Assembly (NCBI GenBank): GCA_020091685.1
Contig: CM034603.1
Span: 28,984,298 to 29,048,297, forward strand
Source of the DNA: Lutjanus erythropterus
Taxonomy: Eukaryota > Chordata > Actinopteri > Lutjaniformes > Lutjanidae
Length of the DNA stretch: 64,000 nt
Direction of reading: 5' to 3'
Part shown: piece after piece, positions 46,500-56,435 of the stretch
Numbering within the stretch: the first letter of the stretch is position 1
Layout: each line of letters opens with the position of its first letter
Program-made: the position numbers and the translations under genes
The notes under the pieces: generated by a model
Databases searched by the model: none
What the model was told of the DNA's origin: nothing
What the model saw: the letters and a program-made list of their open reading frames with translations, nothing else

Positions 46500-47365
46500 T
46501 GCATGGATGTATAATTAAGACCTACATATGGTGGCAAGGCATTGGGCCTTGCAGTGAAAAATTTCCCTGTGGACCATAAAGCATTTTCTCCATAGACCAC
46601 TAGACATCTGTTAAACTGTTGACAGGACACCTCGAGCTGCAAACAAGGTCAATAATGAAATTTTGATCCACAGAGGTTTTATATTTGTAAAACTTTCCCT
46701 GAGCCAAGAAAAGTGATTTAAAAATCTGTGACATCATCACAATGTTAAGTCTATCCCAGAGGAAAGGAAAAGTTCAAAATAAGATATTGTTCTTGTCTAG
46801 CCTGTGGCCCCTGGACATGAATAATCTCAGTCTAAGACCAACGTGAGACTTAAACAATTTTCTCATACTTCTTAAATTCAGCTCTGGAGAAACAGCTTTC
46901 GTCTCACCTCAGTCCGAGACTCACTGCAATGATCTTAAATTTGTCTTAAATAATCTGCTCTTGAGATAACAGTGAGATCTAAAAGAAAACTCAGTTATCT
47001 TTAATGAGATCTTAAATTTGTCTCAGTGGTCAAATTAAAGTCTTCTTGCTCCATACCGTTGTCAAGGAGAGACCTCTGAGACACCCATGAGCTCAGCAAA
47101 AGATCTCCTGCTTTTCTTTTGTTTTGCTCCTTTGGGAGTTTGGGAGAAACAGATGAGACTTCAGTAAGCTCAAAATAAGAATCTCATTTATTTTTCATGA
47201 GACAAAGAAAGGACAGTTGTGAGAAACAAAAGTTTCCTCTGCGGTGGAAGCTAGAAACATTTTTGGTTTATGTGCCGTGTGAGTAATTCTTATAGGCACA
47301 GTCTGTGGAGTCTGGTATCCAGTTTTCATAGGACATCTTTGCTAGCATAACACACGTTAATCTCA
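46500..47365 (-). repeat. Unnamed interspersed repeat, copy 3 of 3, interrupted
   Basis: Read on the minus strand, the blocks are CTGGATACCAGAC (complement of 47311-47323), then GGGATAGACTTAACATTGTG (46737-46756), GATGATGTCACAGA, CTTGTTTGCAGCTCGAGGTG (46632-46651), CCTGTCAACAGTTTAACAGA and TACATCCATGC. The gap between the first two blocks is about 555 bp here but only about 130-145 bp in copies 1 and 2, so roughly 400-470 bp lying between about 46760 and 47240 is an insertion. Confidence 0.7.
46760..47240. mobile_element. Insert in copy 3, rich in GAGATCTTAAATTTGTCTC words
   Basis: The segment between the two parts of the host repeat contains repeated words: GATCTTAAATTTGTCT twice (46932; 47007), plus GTGAGA/GAGACT and TCTCA in both directions. 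The borders show a short inverted pair, CAGAGGAAA near 46756 and TTTCCTCTG near 47233, but part of that may belong to the host repeat. The family is not known to me. The call rests mainly on the length difference between copies. Confidence 0.45.
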
Positions 47366-50300
47366 GCTGTTTCCAGCTGAGTTGCATTGTGGGTAATGAA
47401 GGCACCAAGCTGACAGAGAAGACAAAAGCATAGAATAAAAAGACAACATATATCCGATTCTACTGCATGGATTTAGATACTTTTTAAAAACTGTCCATCA
47501 CTTGTCCAGTAGTGGTAGGTGCAATACTAAATCTGTAGCTTTCCCTTGGTATAAATCTCAACAGATTAACTAATTTGGAGAAAGTAATATGTCTTCTCTT
47601 CCCATCTGGGTCCCTTGTGAGTTGGCAGAAATCTCAAAAATGCCTTATGATCAGAAAAAAAAGGACATTTTTCTTATGTAACAAAAAAGTTTTTCATCTG
47701 ACAGCAATCACATAATTTCACCCTTCAAATCAAGAGTCTGTTCAGCCCATAAATCCACTCCAAGATCCCAGTGAATTGCTATAATTACAATCACAGATGC
47801 ACCGAAGAATTACAGAAACACACAAGCTGAATCTGTAATCAAGAAATAGCAGCATTACATTCAGGCTAGTTTGTAAAAAGCTGCAAGAAACCCAAACCTG
47901 TGTGCTGGGTAGATTATACTCCAAAGGGATGTCAGTGCAAACAAGCAAAACTTAACTGTTGGTGAATCTTATATAATTACAAACTATATATAGTTATATA
48001 ACTAAAAGTATATTTATTCTGCACTTGAGTGTGTGTCTGTGTGTACATGTTTGAAGGGTATAAAGCTGTCAGTCTTTCTCTTTACTCAGTATGGTGCTGG
48101 TTCTTCTATTGTTGAGACAATGAAAGCAGCACAGAAGTTTTACATAACATCAGGACAACAAACTATGTATTTCATGGATATTTTGTGGCAGCAGAGGCTC
48201 AGACACATCTGAGATTTATTTAACTTGTCACAAGTAGACTTTGCAACAGACTGTTCAGCATGTCTGAACGTCAGGTGCATGTCTGCATATAGGTGGACTG
48301 GACACATGTACTGGTTCAGCACACCGTGTTTCTGAGATCGCTCGAGAGTGAGCGCGGCGTCAGAGCTGCTGTGTGCACCGAAGTGACAACACTCTGTTTT
48401 CATTACAGAGCTGATGGAGAGGCTTTTACAGCTTTCATTATTTCACCTTGTACAGCTTCAGCTGAATTACCTGTCGACAGCAGGGCACAACAGACACATT
48501 CATGTCTTACATAACACTCACAAGACAGTCCAATCATCATTAGCTGTTTGTATATCATCATAATGCAGTATTCTCTAAACATAATGCCGCATTGTGGAGG
48601 GCTGGGATTTAAAAACCATGCAGGAGCAACAACAAGAAAATGTTAGATGCACTGTGCCATATTTTATGTAGAATCATCTAAATCAAATTTTCTTTTGGAG
48701 CAGAAATATAATAACTAAGTTTGCTTACTGCAAAGTTATCAAAACATCCAATGAACTCGTGGTGACACTCCTCAGCCACCTTTTTATACTAGAGTTTTTT
48801 TTTGTTTTTTTTCCCAGGAACGGCCTGCAGGGAAAACTCCATATGGCCAGTTGTTCCCTGATGGAGAGATGGAAGATTGAAGAGAGTGGAAAAAAAAACT
48901 AAAAAGAGGAAAGTGTTTCTGTGTAACTCATTAATTCAGTCAGCGTGCTAGCGCTGTGAGGATTAGTTTCCCGATACAATAACACAGTGTTCAGTTCATA
49001 CAAATCAGCATGACTACGATAGGTTCAGTGCCATTTTGAGGAGCAAAAGTAAAGATTTAACTGTCAGATAGAACCAAGATGTTTGCTAAACAATAACATC
49101 TGCTTTGGCAGCGATTGTGAGATTATTTTTTGTTTTATCAATTTTATCTATAGGTTTGTTTAAGGATTTCTTAGACATTTTCCAGTTCAGTGCTCAATAT
49201 ATCAAAAGTGCTATGAAATAAAAAAGCGAGACAAGTCTGGTTTCATGTATTTTCACCACGGTGACTGTAATAAAGTATGTTGCAGGCCAACTGATAAAGT
49301 GTACTAACTAAGTAAATTTGTAAAGCGTGTAAGAAAATAATAGTTATAACAGTCCCACGGTGAGTGAAGCTGATATGGAACATTCAATACAGAAAATGGT
49401 CAGTACAATGGTTCAGTAGCCCCCTATACTGAGCAAACCAAGCACAGTGCGATTGAGACATCAACCAGTAAGTTCCGCGCCTGGTATTTCCTGGTATTTC
49501 ACTTTGCGGTCTGCCCTTAATGCACAGTTAAAAACAAAAACTGGGAACTTTCTGTGGACTGGCCACCAAAAATGATGACTGCCGTGGAAAATGGGGAAGT
49601 CATGGTCACCGGTTTGTTGCTTGTCGTGGCCATCCGCTGCTGATTTTTGAGTAAATCAGCAAAAGAAAATGTGAATGAATGCTACTATTATGATTACAAG
49701 AGACAAGCAGTTCTCCAGTCTGAAACATTATATCACTGCAGAAGAAGGCACAACAAGATGTCGTAATCAAAAGAGCTGCAGTCAAACCTCAAGCTGTGAA
49801 GAACAATGTAGAAAACACAATGGAAATGTGACGTTTATTTTAGTTACATGTATTCATGCGAGGAAAGTTACATGAGATCTGTGTGGAGCGATCATGGATG
49901 TATTATTGAGTCATGGGAGAGATGCAGAAACTGGTGATCATTCATGTGAATTAAACAATCGCTATGTCAGAACTTATTCCAAAAAAAGTGCATCAACTCT
50001 TTCCTAATGCAATACTTAAAAATGCACATAAAGATAAGTTTATGGAAACAAAGCTTATCAGAGCTAGTGAACTTGGGGTGGTACTTATCACATCTGGACA
50101 ACAGCCGCCCCGTTCATTTCTAACATGATATCAGAAATGCATGGTAATACATGCACTACAGTAATTTAAACTGTCAAATGACATGGAAATGTTCAGCAAA
50201 ATATGGGCAGAATGGATGTAACAAAAACCAGACAATGACAACAGATGGTGCATTGTCAAAAGCAGCACTTTTTGGCTAACACAATTCTGGCACATTGGCA

Positions 50301-51514
50301 GACTGAACTGCCCCCGGAGAATTGTAAAAAGGCCTTTAATACAATTGCATGAAGGCATCTGATAAAATGACTGCATGCTGTATTATATAACCACAGTTTA
50401 GAGCAAAACTGAGTCAACATGAAGTGGATTTCGGCTAAGATAAGCATGAGAGCACTGTAGTCTCTTTTTTTTACTTCCTCTACCAAAAAACCCCATTGTC
50501 ACAGTTTCACAGAAATCTATAAATGTTATTCAACAGAAGGATTTGGATTTGAGGTGTCGTAACCCTACAAAAGGTAAATACAACTCTTACGTAGTTGGAC
50601 CAAATCTGCAGCTTTTGTAAGGCACCCAGTCTGTGGTATTTTACAGTCACAACATTATATTGTTCTAGATGGCACTGACATAGTCTCTATCCCTATCACT
50701 CTGCTGCAGTCAGGGGATAATAGAAAGGAGAGCATGCTGGAGCACAGCCAGCTGAGTGATCAATCTAACAGGACTGCGGCTCAGTTGCGGTGTGTGCATG
50801 TTACACAGAAAGAGAGTGTGAGAGATAGGGAGTGTATGTGTGAAAAGGCATTTAATGTGGCAGAAATTGTACAGAAAAGCACCTCGACGCTCATTGTGAA
50901 ACACAGAATAATGAAGGCAGGGGTGCGCTGCACAGAGGAGATAAATCAAAACAGCCGAGTAGCCAATAACAAATCTGAATAACAAAGTGAAACTAATTAC
51001 TAATCTGTTAGATTAAATCTGCAAAAGGGAAAATTTAAAAAGAAATGAGGAATACTACGTGTGAATGCAAATGAGGGCTAAACAGAAGACAAATAACAGC
51101 TGCAGACGTCGTGGTGAAAACCATAAAGCAGAGAAATTCTCTGAAATTTCCAGACAGCAGAGCACCAACTTCCTGTTTGCTTTTTTCTACCCATCACTGC
51201 AGCAGCAGCATCCTCTGCATCCTGTTGATATAGACTAAACACATATTGATTTTGTTCTCATGCTATGCCTTCAATCAGTATTTAACAATATGTTTTCACT
51301 GTATGGCGGTTATTTCTTTGTGCTAGTTTCTTTGACTATATATGTACGGCTATGAGGGAAAAAAAGACGTTAGCTAATCAAGCAAGGAATGTAACTGAAA
51401 TTTAATACTAGAGGAGTAAAGCTTTGTTGTTGTTCAAGCACAATTTGCTCTGCTAATATCACAGAAGTAAAGTAAACCTGGAACCGTTTGGACACACTGG
51501 ATCAGTATGTTGTT
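47366..51514. other. Non-coding stretch, nothing recognised
   Basis: About 4 kb of unique-looking DNA. Short open frames lack motifs. A direct 11-base duplication (CTGGTATTTC) occurs near 49481-49501. Confidence 0.55.
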
Positions 51515-51770
51515 GAGTGTGTAAGATTTACAGGGATTTATTGGCGGAATATGGCAGAAATTGAATATACTGAAAATGAGAATCACTGTGATTTTGTTAC
51601 TGTAGAATGAGCTGTTTATATGCTTGTCTGTGTCTGTCATACAAACCAAACACTGGCTCTAGATTCTAGATTCTTTCATGTTTCATGCCACTACAGGCTC
51701 TCCTACAGGTTTGGGAGTGGTGGGTAAATCAATGTGTTTGCAATCTGCAAATTAAATCCTACACACTGGG
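51515..51770 (+). mobile_element. MITE-like element, second copy of the 45.8 kb family
   Basis: The terminal words GTGTGTAAGATTTA (51517) and TAAATCCTACACAC (51753) are inverted repeats with one change. The interior matches the family in forward sense: TTTATTGGCGGAATATGGCA, GTTACTGTAGAATGAGCTGT, ACAAACCAAACACTGGCTCT and CTCTCCTACAGGTTTGGGAG. The copy is nearly full length and ends directly against a SINE. Confidence 0.72.
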
Positions 51771-51771
51771 C

Positions 51772-51938
51772 CTGAGCTGAAGTGAGGGCAGAAAAGGAAA
51801 GGGACAGACAGAGCGTGGGGGATGAAAAGCAGCAAAAGGCCAAAGGTGGGAGTCGAACCCACAGCCGCTGCTGAGGACCAACAGCCTCGGTACACGGGAC
51901 GCGCACACGCTCCTCCAGTCGAGCTCCTGGGGCGCCTC
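51772..51938 (-). mobile_element. tRNA-derived SINE
   Basis: The minus strand starts GGCGCCCCAGGAGCTCGACT and carries an A-box-like AGCTCGACTGGAGGAGC and a perfect B box GGTTCGACTCC (complement of 51849-51859). The B box sits in a T-stem-loop (GTGGG / CCCAC) like that of a tRNA. It continues GGCCTTTTGCTGCTTTTCAT and a C/T-rich tail, the layout of a widespread teleost SINE with the CCCTTTGCTGCATGTCAT body. The region between the boxes does not fold as a normal anticodon arm, so it is not a functional tRNA gene. Overlapping minus-strand open frames are not genes. Confidence 0.82.
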
Positions 51939-52547
51939 ACACACAGAGGAACACACACCACACAAGAGAAGACTAATCCAGGATTTAACTGAGTTTTATC
52001 TGATTTCACAATGGCTTCCGCTTTCAAAACAAACAAACAAAAGCATTAATGAGTTTTATGATTCTGTGATTACAGACAAAACATAATTCATGCCTTCAAA
52101 CTCTGAGCTTCGGCATGATTATATGTCACATAATAAAACTCCAATAAACCAAAGCGGATCTTGCAATTTATAATGCAGAGCCAAATCCAGTGAATTATGT
52201 TCAGTGATGTGTGCCAAATAAAGAAATTAAATCTGAGTGTTTTGCCCTCTTTGACTTGAAAACTGGAGATGTGCTACCTTTGCAATTTTTTGTAACTGGA
52301 TTTTGGATTCAGCACTCCACTGAGAATTTCGTTGTTGAAGCACAACCTCCTTCTCTGATACTTTGTTCAGAACTAATATGACACAACTGTAATTTTTACA
52401 GCTGTGTCTGACAACAAAAGATCTTAAATCTGATCTGGATATTTGATGTGTCATGCTCAGCGTTGTTTTTCTCCCACTGACCCACTCCAACACCACCGTC
52501 TAACCATGACATGATGAACCAAGGTGGTAGAGGTGCTTCAGTTTTGA
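51939..52547. other. Non-coding stretch, nothing recognised
   Basis: Unique-looking DNA. Confidence 0.55.
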
Positions 52548-52640
52548 CCAGTGATTCATTTGTTAATCAATCAATCGGTCAAAAAGAAAATTAATTGCCA
52601 ACTACTTTGATAATCAAAGGATTGTTTCTTCATTTCATTG
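52548..52640 (+). repeat. AATCG-family element fragment (copy a)
   Basis: TTAATCAATCAATCGGTCAA and AAAATTAATTGCCAACTACT followed by TTGATAATCAAAGGATTG match the end of a teleost element with AATCGATTAATCG-rich ends that is present in fuller form at 59850-60194. The copy ends soon after. Confidence 0.6.
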
Positions 52641-52929
52641 CGTCTTAATACAGTAACTTTTCTCTGTCACAGGGACATGGAGGCCAAGGAAACTGTTGTG
52701 TTAGACTTTTGTGACTGTGTCTCGCCTTCCCTTCCTTATATAAACAATAAATATTGGATTACAAAGAAACCATTGTTTTCTGCAGTACACGAAAGAGGAT
52801 ATTAAAAGCATATTTGACCTACTAGTTGTTATAAGTGACTCATTGTATTTTACTTTCTCTTTTTATGTCCATCCAGTCTCACCAGTCACCTGTAACTCAC
52901 TCTGCCTGTTCTCCTCCTACTGAGGGAGT

Positions 52930-52969
52930 ATATATGTATTATATATGTATATAAATAACTGTATATATC
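52930..52969. repeat. TA-rich tract
   Basis: Alternating TATATGTAT and TATATAA words. Confidence 0.8.
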
Positions 52970-53022
52970 TTTTTTTATTTTATTATCCCCACAAAGTCAT
53001 CCCAGTCTTGTGAACTTAACGT

Positions 53023-53155
53023 CTTAAGAACACCTCGTGGGGATTTCTTCAAATGTACAAAAATGTTCACTGAGATTTAAGGATAAGCTGATTAAATTTT
53101 ACTGGTGAAAAGGTCAGAGGTCAAGGTCGCTGTGACCTCATAATGTTCAGCTCTC
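53023..53155 (+). repeat. Interspersed repeat, CTCGTGGGGATTTCTTCAAA type
   Basis: CACCTCGTGGGGATTTCTTC, GTTCACTGAGATTTAAGGAT and AAAAGGTCAGAGGTCAAGGT, then CGCTGTGACCTCA, follow a very common teleost repeat. The part at 53111-53123 is an AGGTCA direct repeat with one-base spacing. Element class unknown. Confidence 0.6.
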
Positions 53156-53353
53156 TATCAGACCTCTGTACCATACTAAATCCCTACAAAGTCTTGACTA
53201 CATACATTATAGGAGTCTTGACAGACATGGATGTAAACTGGTTGGACACAGTGAAGCAGAGATTCTATATTTTGTCTGCTCTGTTTTGTTCTAGGGGCCA
53301 CAAGTGATCAAACACTACTTCAGTTTAAAAATCCTGTTTCAGGTAGACACGAC

Positions 53354-53590
53354 ATGTCTGTGGGGGTCGTGTTAATGTTGGTGGGACTTTGCCGCTGGTT
53401 GTGGTGGCATTGCAGTAGGTGCTTCACCATCTGTCACCTGGTGGGGGACCTGCATTCTACTGACTGCACTATTCTAGTTTTATTCTATTTTATCCTTTTC
53501 TGTTCTAAATGTTCTCTCTGTGTGTGTAGCATGATTCATTTTGTTGTGTAAGCCTCTGTTGTAACATGACAAATAAAACACCTTGAACGC
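53354..53590 (+). other. Possible 3' end of a retroposed or transcribed sequence
   Basis: An AATAAA signal at 53572-53577 follows GTAACATGACA, which resembles the terminal TGTAATGACAATAAA of fish LINEs or the end of a 3' UTR. The upstream open frame (53354-53551) has no recognisable domain. Confidence 0.3.
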
Positions 53591-54821
53591 ACATCAGTCC
53601 TTTAACTCTGTGTTCTTTTCTTCCTTCGTGTCTTCATCTCTTACATGAACAAGGCGGCCCATTCTTCTGTCATTTCACGTAGCACTCCGTCCTCACTTCC
53701 GTCTCTCTCAGGCTAAATGTGTCCTTCACACGACACGGCAAACACAGAAAAATACTGCAGGTTGTGTTTTTGTTTTTGCTTTTTAGATACAAGCTTCATT
53801 CTGTCTTTGTCTCTTGAAAACAAACAGTACACCATTCTGTGACGAAAATCCTCCCCAGAAACAAAGCGTGTTCCTCTTCTTTTTTACTATTTTTGCCCGA
53901 AACATCTGCTGCACTTTAGTCTCTGCACTTATTGAGACCATCTCCGTGAGTGTACTGTAGCTCGCCTGTGTGTGTGAATCCCTTGCCTGCTGTGTACGTT
54001 ACCAGAATAGAACAATGCATAACTAAAAGTAGGACGTGCGTTGACGCAGGATATGAATAGATTAAAAGCCAAAGAGGAAAAAGGCAAATTTGACACACAA
54101 AAGTCCAGCAAGTAACACATCAGTGATTACATCACTACAGGGCACAGATTAATCTGCAGGCGTCAACACATCTGGACTCACCAAACTGCCAATTTACCAA
54201 AAATAGAACTGCTGCCAGTCCTATCTTCAGGCCCTTTCAATCTTTCAATGGAACATAATTATATTAAGTTGATGCTTTATCAGTATTTGCAAAAACAAAA
54301 AAGGTTTTCACACATTTTGCATATCATCAAAGAGAGTATCTGTGAGTGTGTCCATGTGTACTCTGCCTCTGCCTTGTCCTGCAGGGCAACAGCCGGATAA
54401 TCTCCAGAGAGGGTGACTGACTGACTGACTGACTGACTGAATGCTGCTATTTCAGCTTTGCACTGTCTGCCATGTCCATGAATCACTCTGCAGGGTCAGA
54501 GCAAAGAGAAGGAGAGGGGTTATTACTGTAATGGCACAAAGAAAAAAGCGAAGGGGCTCCGCATTTGCTTGTTTTAGATCGAAATATATGCCAGTGTGTA
54601 CCTCTTCAGAGATTAATAGGAAGAGAACATGCAGTTGGCATAACTGGATCTTATGTCATGACTAAAGCACAAGAGGAGACTCTTATATTACTGTGATAAT
54701 CTTCTTTTCTCGTGAACATTATGTACATACGCACTCAGTGTTGTGCGCACATCTCCACCTGCTTTACATCATTCTGCATCTTTACGATTGTTGTATTAGA
54801 TACTAATCTCCATGCAATACC
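53591..54821. other. Non-coding stretch, no gene seen
   Basis: Unique-looking DNA. A (TGAC)n run at 54414-54440 is the only simple repeat. Confidence 0.55.
54414..54440. repeat. (TGAC)n microsatellite
   Basis: About 6.5 perfect tetranucleotide units. Confidence 0.95.
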
Positions 54822-55850
54822 AATAATCTTTATTTATGGAGCACTTTAAAATCCACGTTACTGTGGATTTCATAAGGGCAGCAAAATAAAAGACAGGTCA
54901 TCGGGTTTTAAAAGAAATCAGAGAAAAACTGTTTGGTGTATTAAGACCAGTAAGATATAATAGGCAAGAATAAGAAAATAAAAACATTTTAAGGAATGAA
55001 AACATGTTTTAAGAAGGGATTTAAAGGAGATACTGTACTGGCCAGCTTGATTTCCTCGGTGGATTGGTCCAGAGTCTCTGGACCCTGACTGCAAATGCCC
55101 TGTCCCCTTTTTGTTTTACAAAACATGTGGAACAGACAAAAGGCCAGGTATGTCCTGGTGTGCAGGGTACTAAGAGGAGGGAGAGACGCCGTGAAGAACC
55201 CTAAAAGTCATCAGTAAAATCTAAAATATATTTTAAAACATACAGGGAGCCAGTGTAAAGAAGCTAAAATGTGAAAATGCTTCTTAGTTCTGGATAAAAG
55301 TCTTCCAGCTGAGTTCTGAAGTCAATCAAGAGATTTGTGTTTCTGGGAGGTAAAAAGGCTGTTGCAGTAATCCAGGCATGATGAGTTAAAGGTATGTATA
55401 ATGATCTCTGTCTCTTTAAAAGTTAAGATACAGAGTATTTTTTAAAATATCTTTAAGATGCTAATAACATTGTGTTGTGTTGACGTCTTGTGTGATGCTC
55501 AAAACTTTTATCATTGAACCAGATGCCCAGATTTCTTGTGAAAGGCTTGATACGATCCGTTAGGGAACCAGCAGATGGCATAGTTTGTTTATTCATGTGC
55601 TGGGGTCCACTGAAAAGAATCAGTTCAGCTGAGGGTGTTTTTTACTTCACACAGGCAGTGATAAAGTGAATTCAGTGTACCAGGGTCTGTGCATCTAATG
55701 GGCAGGTAGATCTGCGAATCGTCAGCATAGAAATGATAAAACTGGTCCTGACCCCAGAGGGACACCGTGCTTAACAGACCAGCCCGTCCACACCAGAAAA
55801 AAATGTGTGAATTGAGCACAAATGCAAGGAGGTTATTCTGACTGATTGAG
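54822..55850 (-). mobile_element. L2-like LINE remnant with reverse-transcriptase YADD motif
   Basis: On the minus strand the frame at 55625-55819 encodes FYHFYADDSQIYLPI, the catalytic YADD motif of non-LTR reverse transcriptase, followed by an L2/Maui-type continuation. Further parts lie in shifted frames: SLTDRIKPFTRNLGIWFND (about 55500-55565), SSCLDYCNSLF (about 55350-55390), SLHWLPV (about 55245) and KKGTG/KKGDRA-like sequence near 55110, all in the order expected for the thumb and tail. The 3' end, AAAGTGCTCCATAAATAAAG (complement of about 54830-54855), is the usual terminus. The fragment is 5'-truncated at about 55850 with several frame breaks, so it is not active. Confidence 0.85.
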
Positions 55851-55864
55851 TTTTGAATGAATAA

Positions 55865-56220
55865 AATGTTGTTATGGCCGTGACTTTCTCCGCATCACTT
55901 CCATTGTGCAAGCGACATCACTTCCATCATGTGACATACGAAACATAGTTATTTTAACCCAAACCACGGTCTACTCCTAACCAAACTGCAACCGTTTTAC
56001 AACGCAAACTACATGTGTCACCTGAGTTATGTCATTGTACAACATACATCACTTCTGTCACGTGATGTATGTATTTATTTTAACCCAGATTATGGTCTTT
56101 TCTAAACCTGACCAACTAGTTTTTGTGCATAAACCTGACTAAAGTGCAACTGTTTTACAATGTAAATCTCATGTGTAACGTCCGGCGAGTTGACATGTGA
56201 CTTATGTTACATGGTTAAGA
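55865..56220 (+). repeat. Two diverged tandem copies of the AACCCAAACCA repeat
   Basis: Copy A (about 55895-56030) and copy B (about 56035-56200) both contain ACATCACTTC-GT/ATCA-TGTGA, then TTATTTTAACCCA, then GGTCT...CTAA, then CAACTGTTTTACAA or CAACCGTTTTACAA, then CATGTGT. The family is the reverse complement of parts of 5640-6030. The copies have diverged a good deal from each other. No coding potential. Confidence 0.6.
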
Positions 56221-56221
56221 T

Positions 56222-56435
56222 CCAGTAAGCTTGTTCTCTGATTCTAGTTTCTTAAATGTGAATATATTCTATTTTGTCTCTCCTCTGTGACTGTAAACAG
56301 AATGACTTTGGGTCGCTGACAAAGAAGGACATTTTATAACATCATCCTTATCTTATCTTATCAGGCCAAATAATTGATCAATTAATCAAGAAAATGTTTG
56401 ACAGATTAATCAGTAATTAAATAATTGTTAATTGC
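56222..56435 (+). repeat. AATCG-family element (copy b)
   Basis: GATTCTAGTTTCTTAAATGT, GACTGTAAACAGAATGACTT, TGGGTCGCTGACAAAGAAGG and ATTAATCAAGAAAATGTTTG, then ACAGATTAATCAGTAATTA, follow the same order as the complement of 59850-60194. It abuts the preceding repeat directly. Confidence 0.65.

Noticed and set aside
51849-51936. Functional tRNA gene on the minus strand
   Set aside because: A and B boxes are present, but the middle does not form an anticodon arm and the 3' body is that of a SINE.
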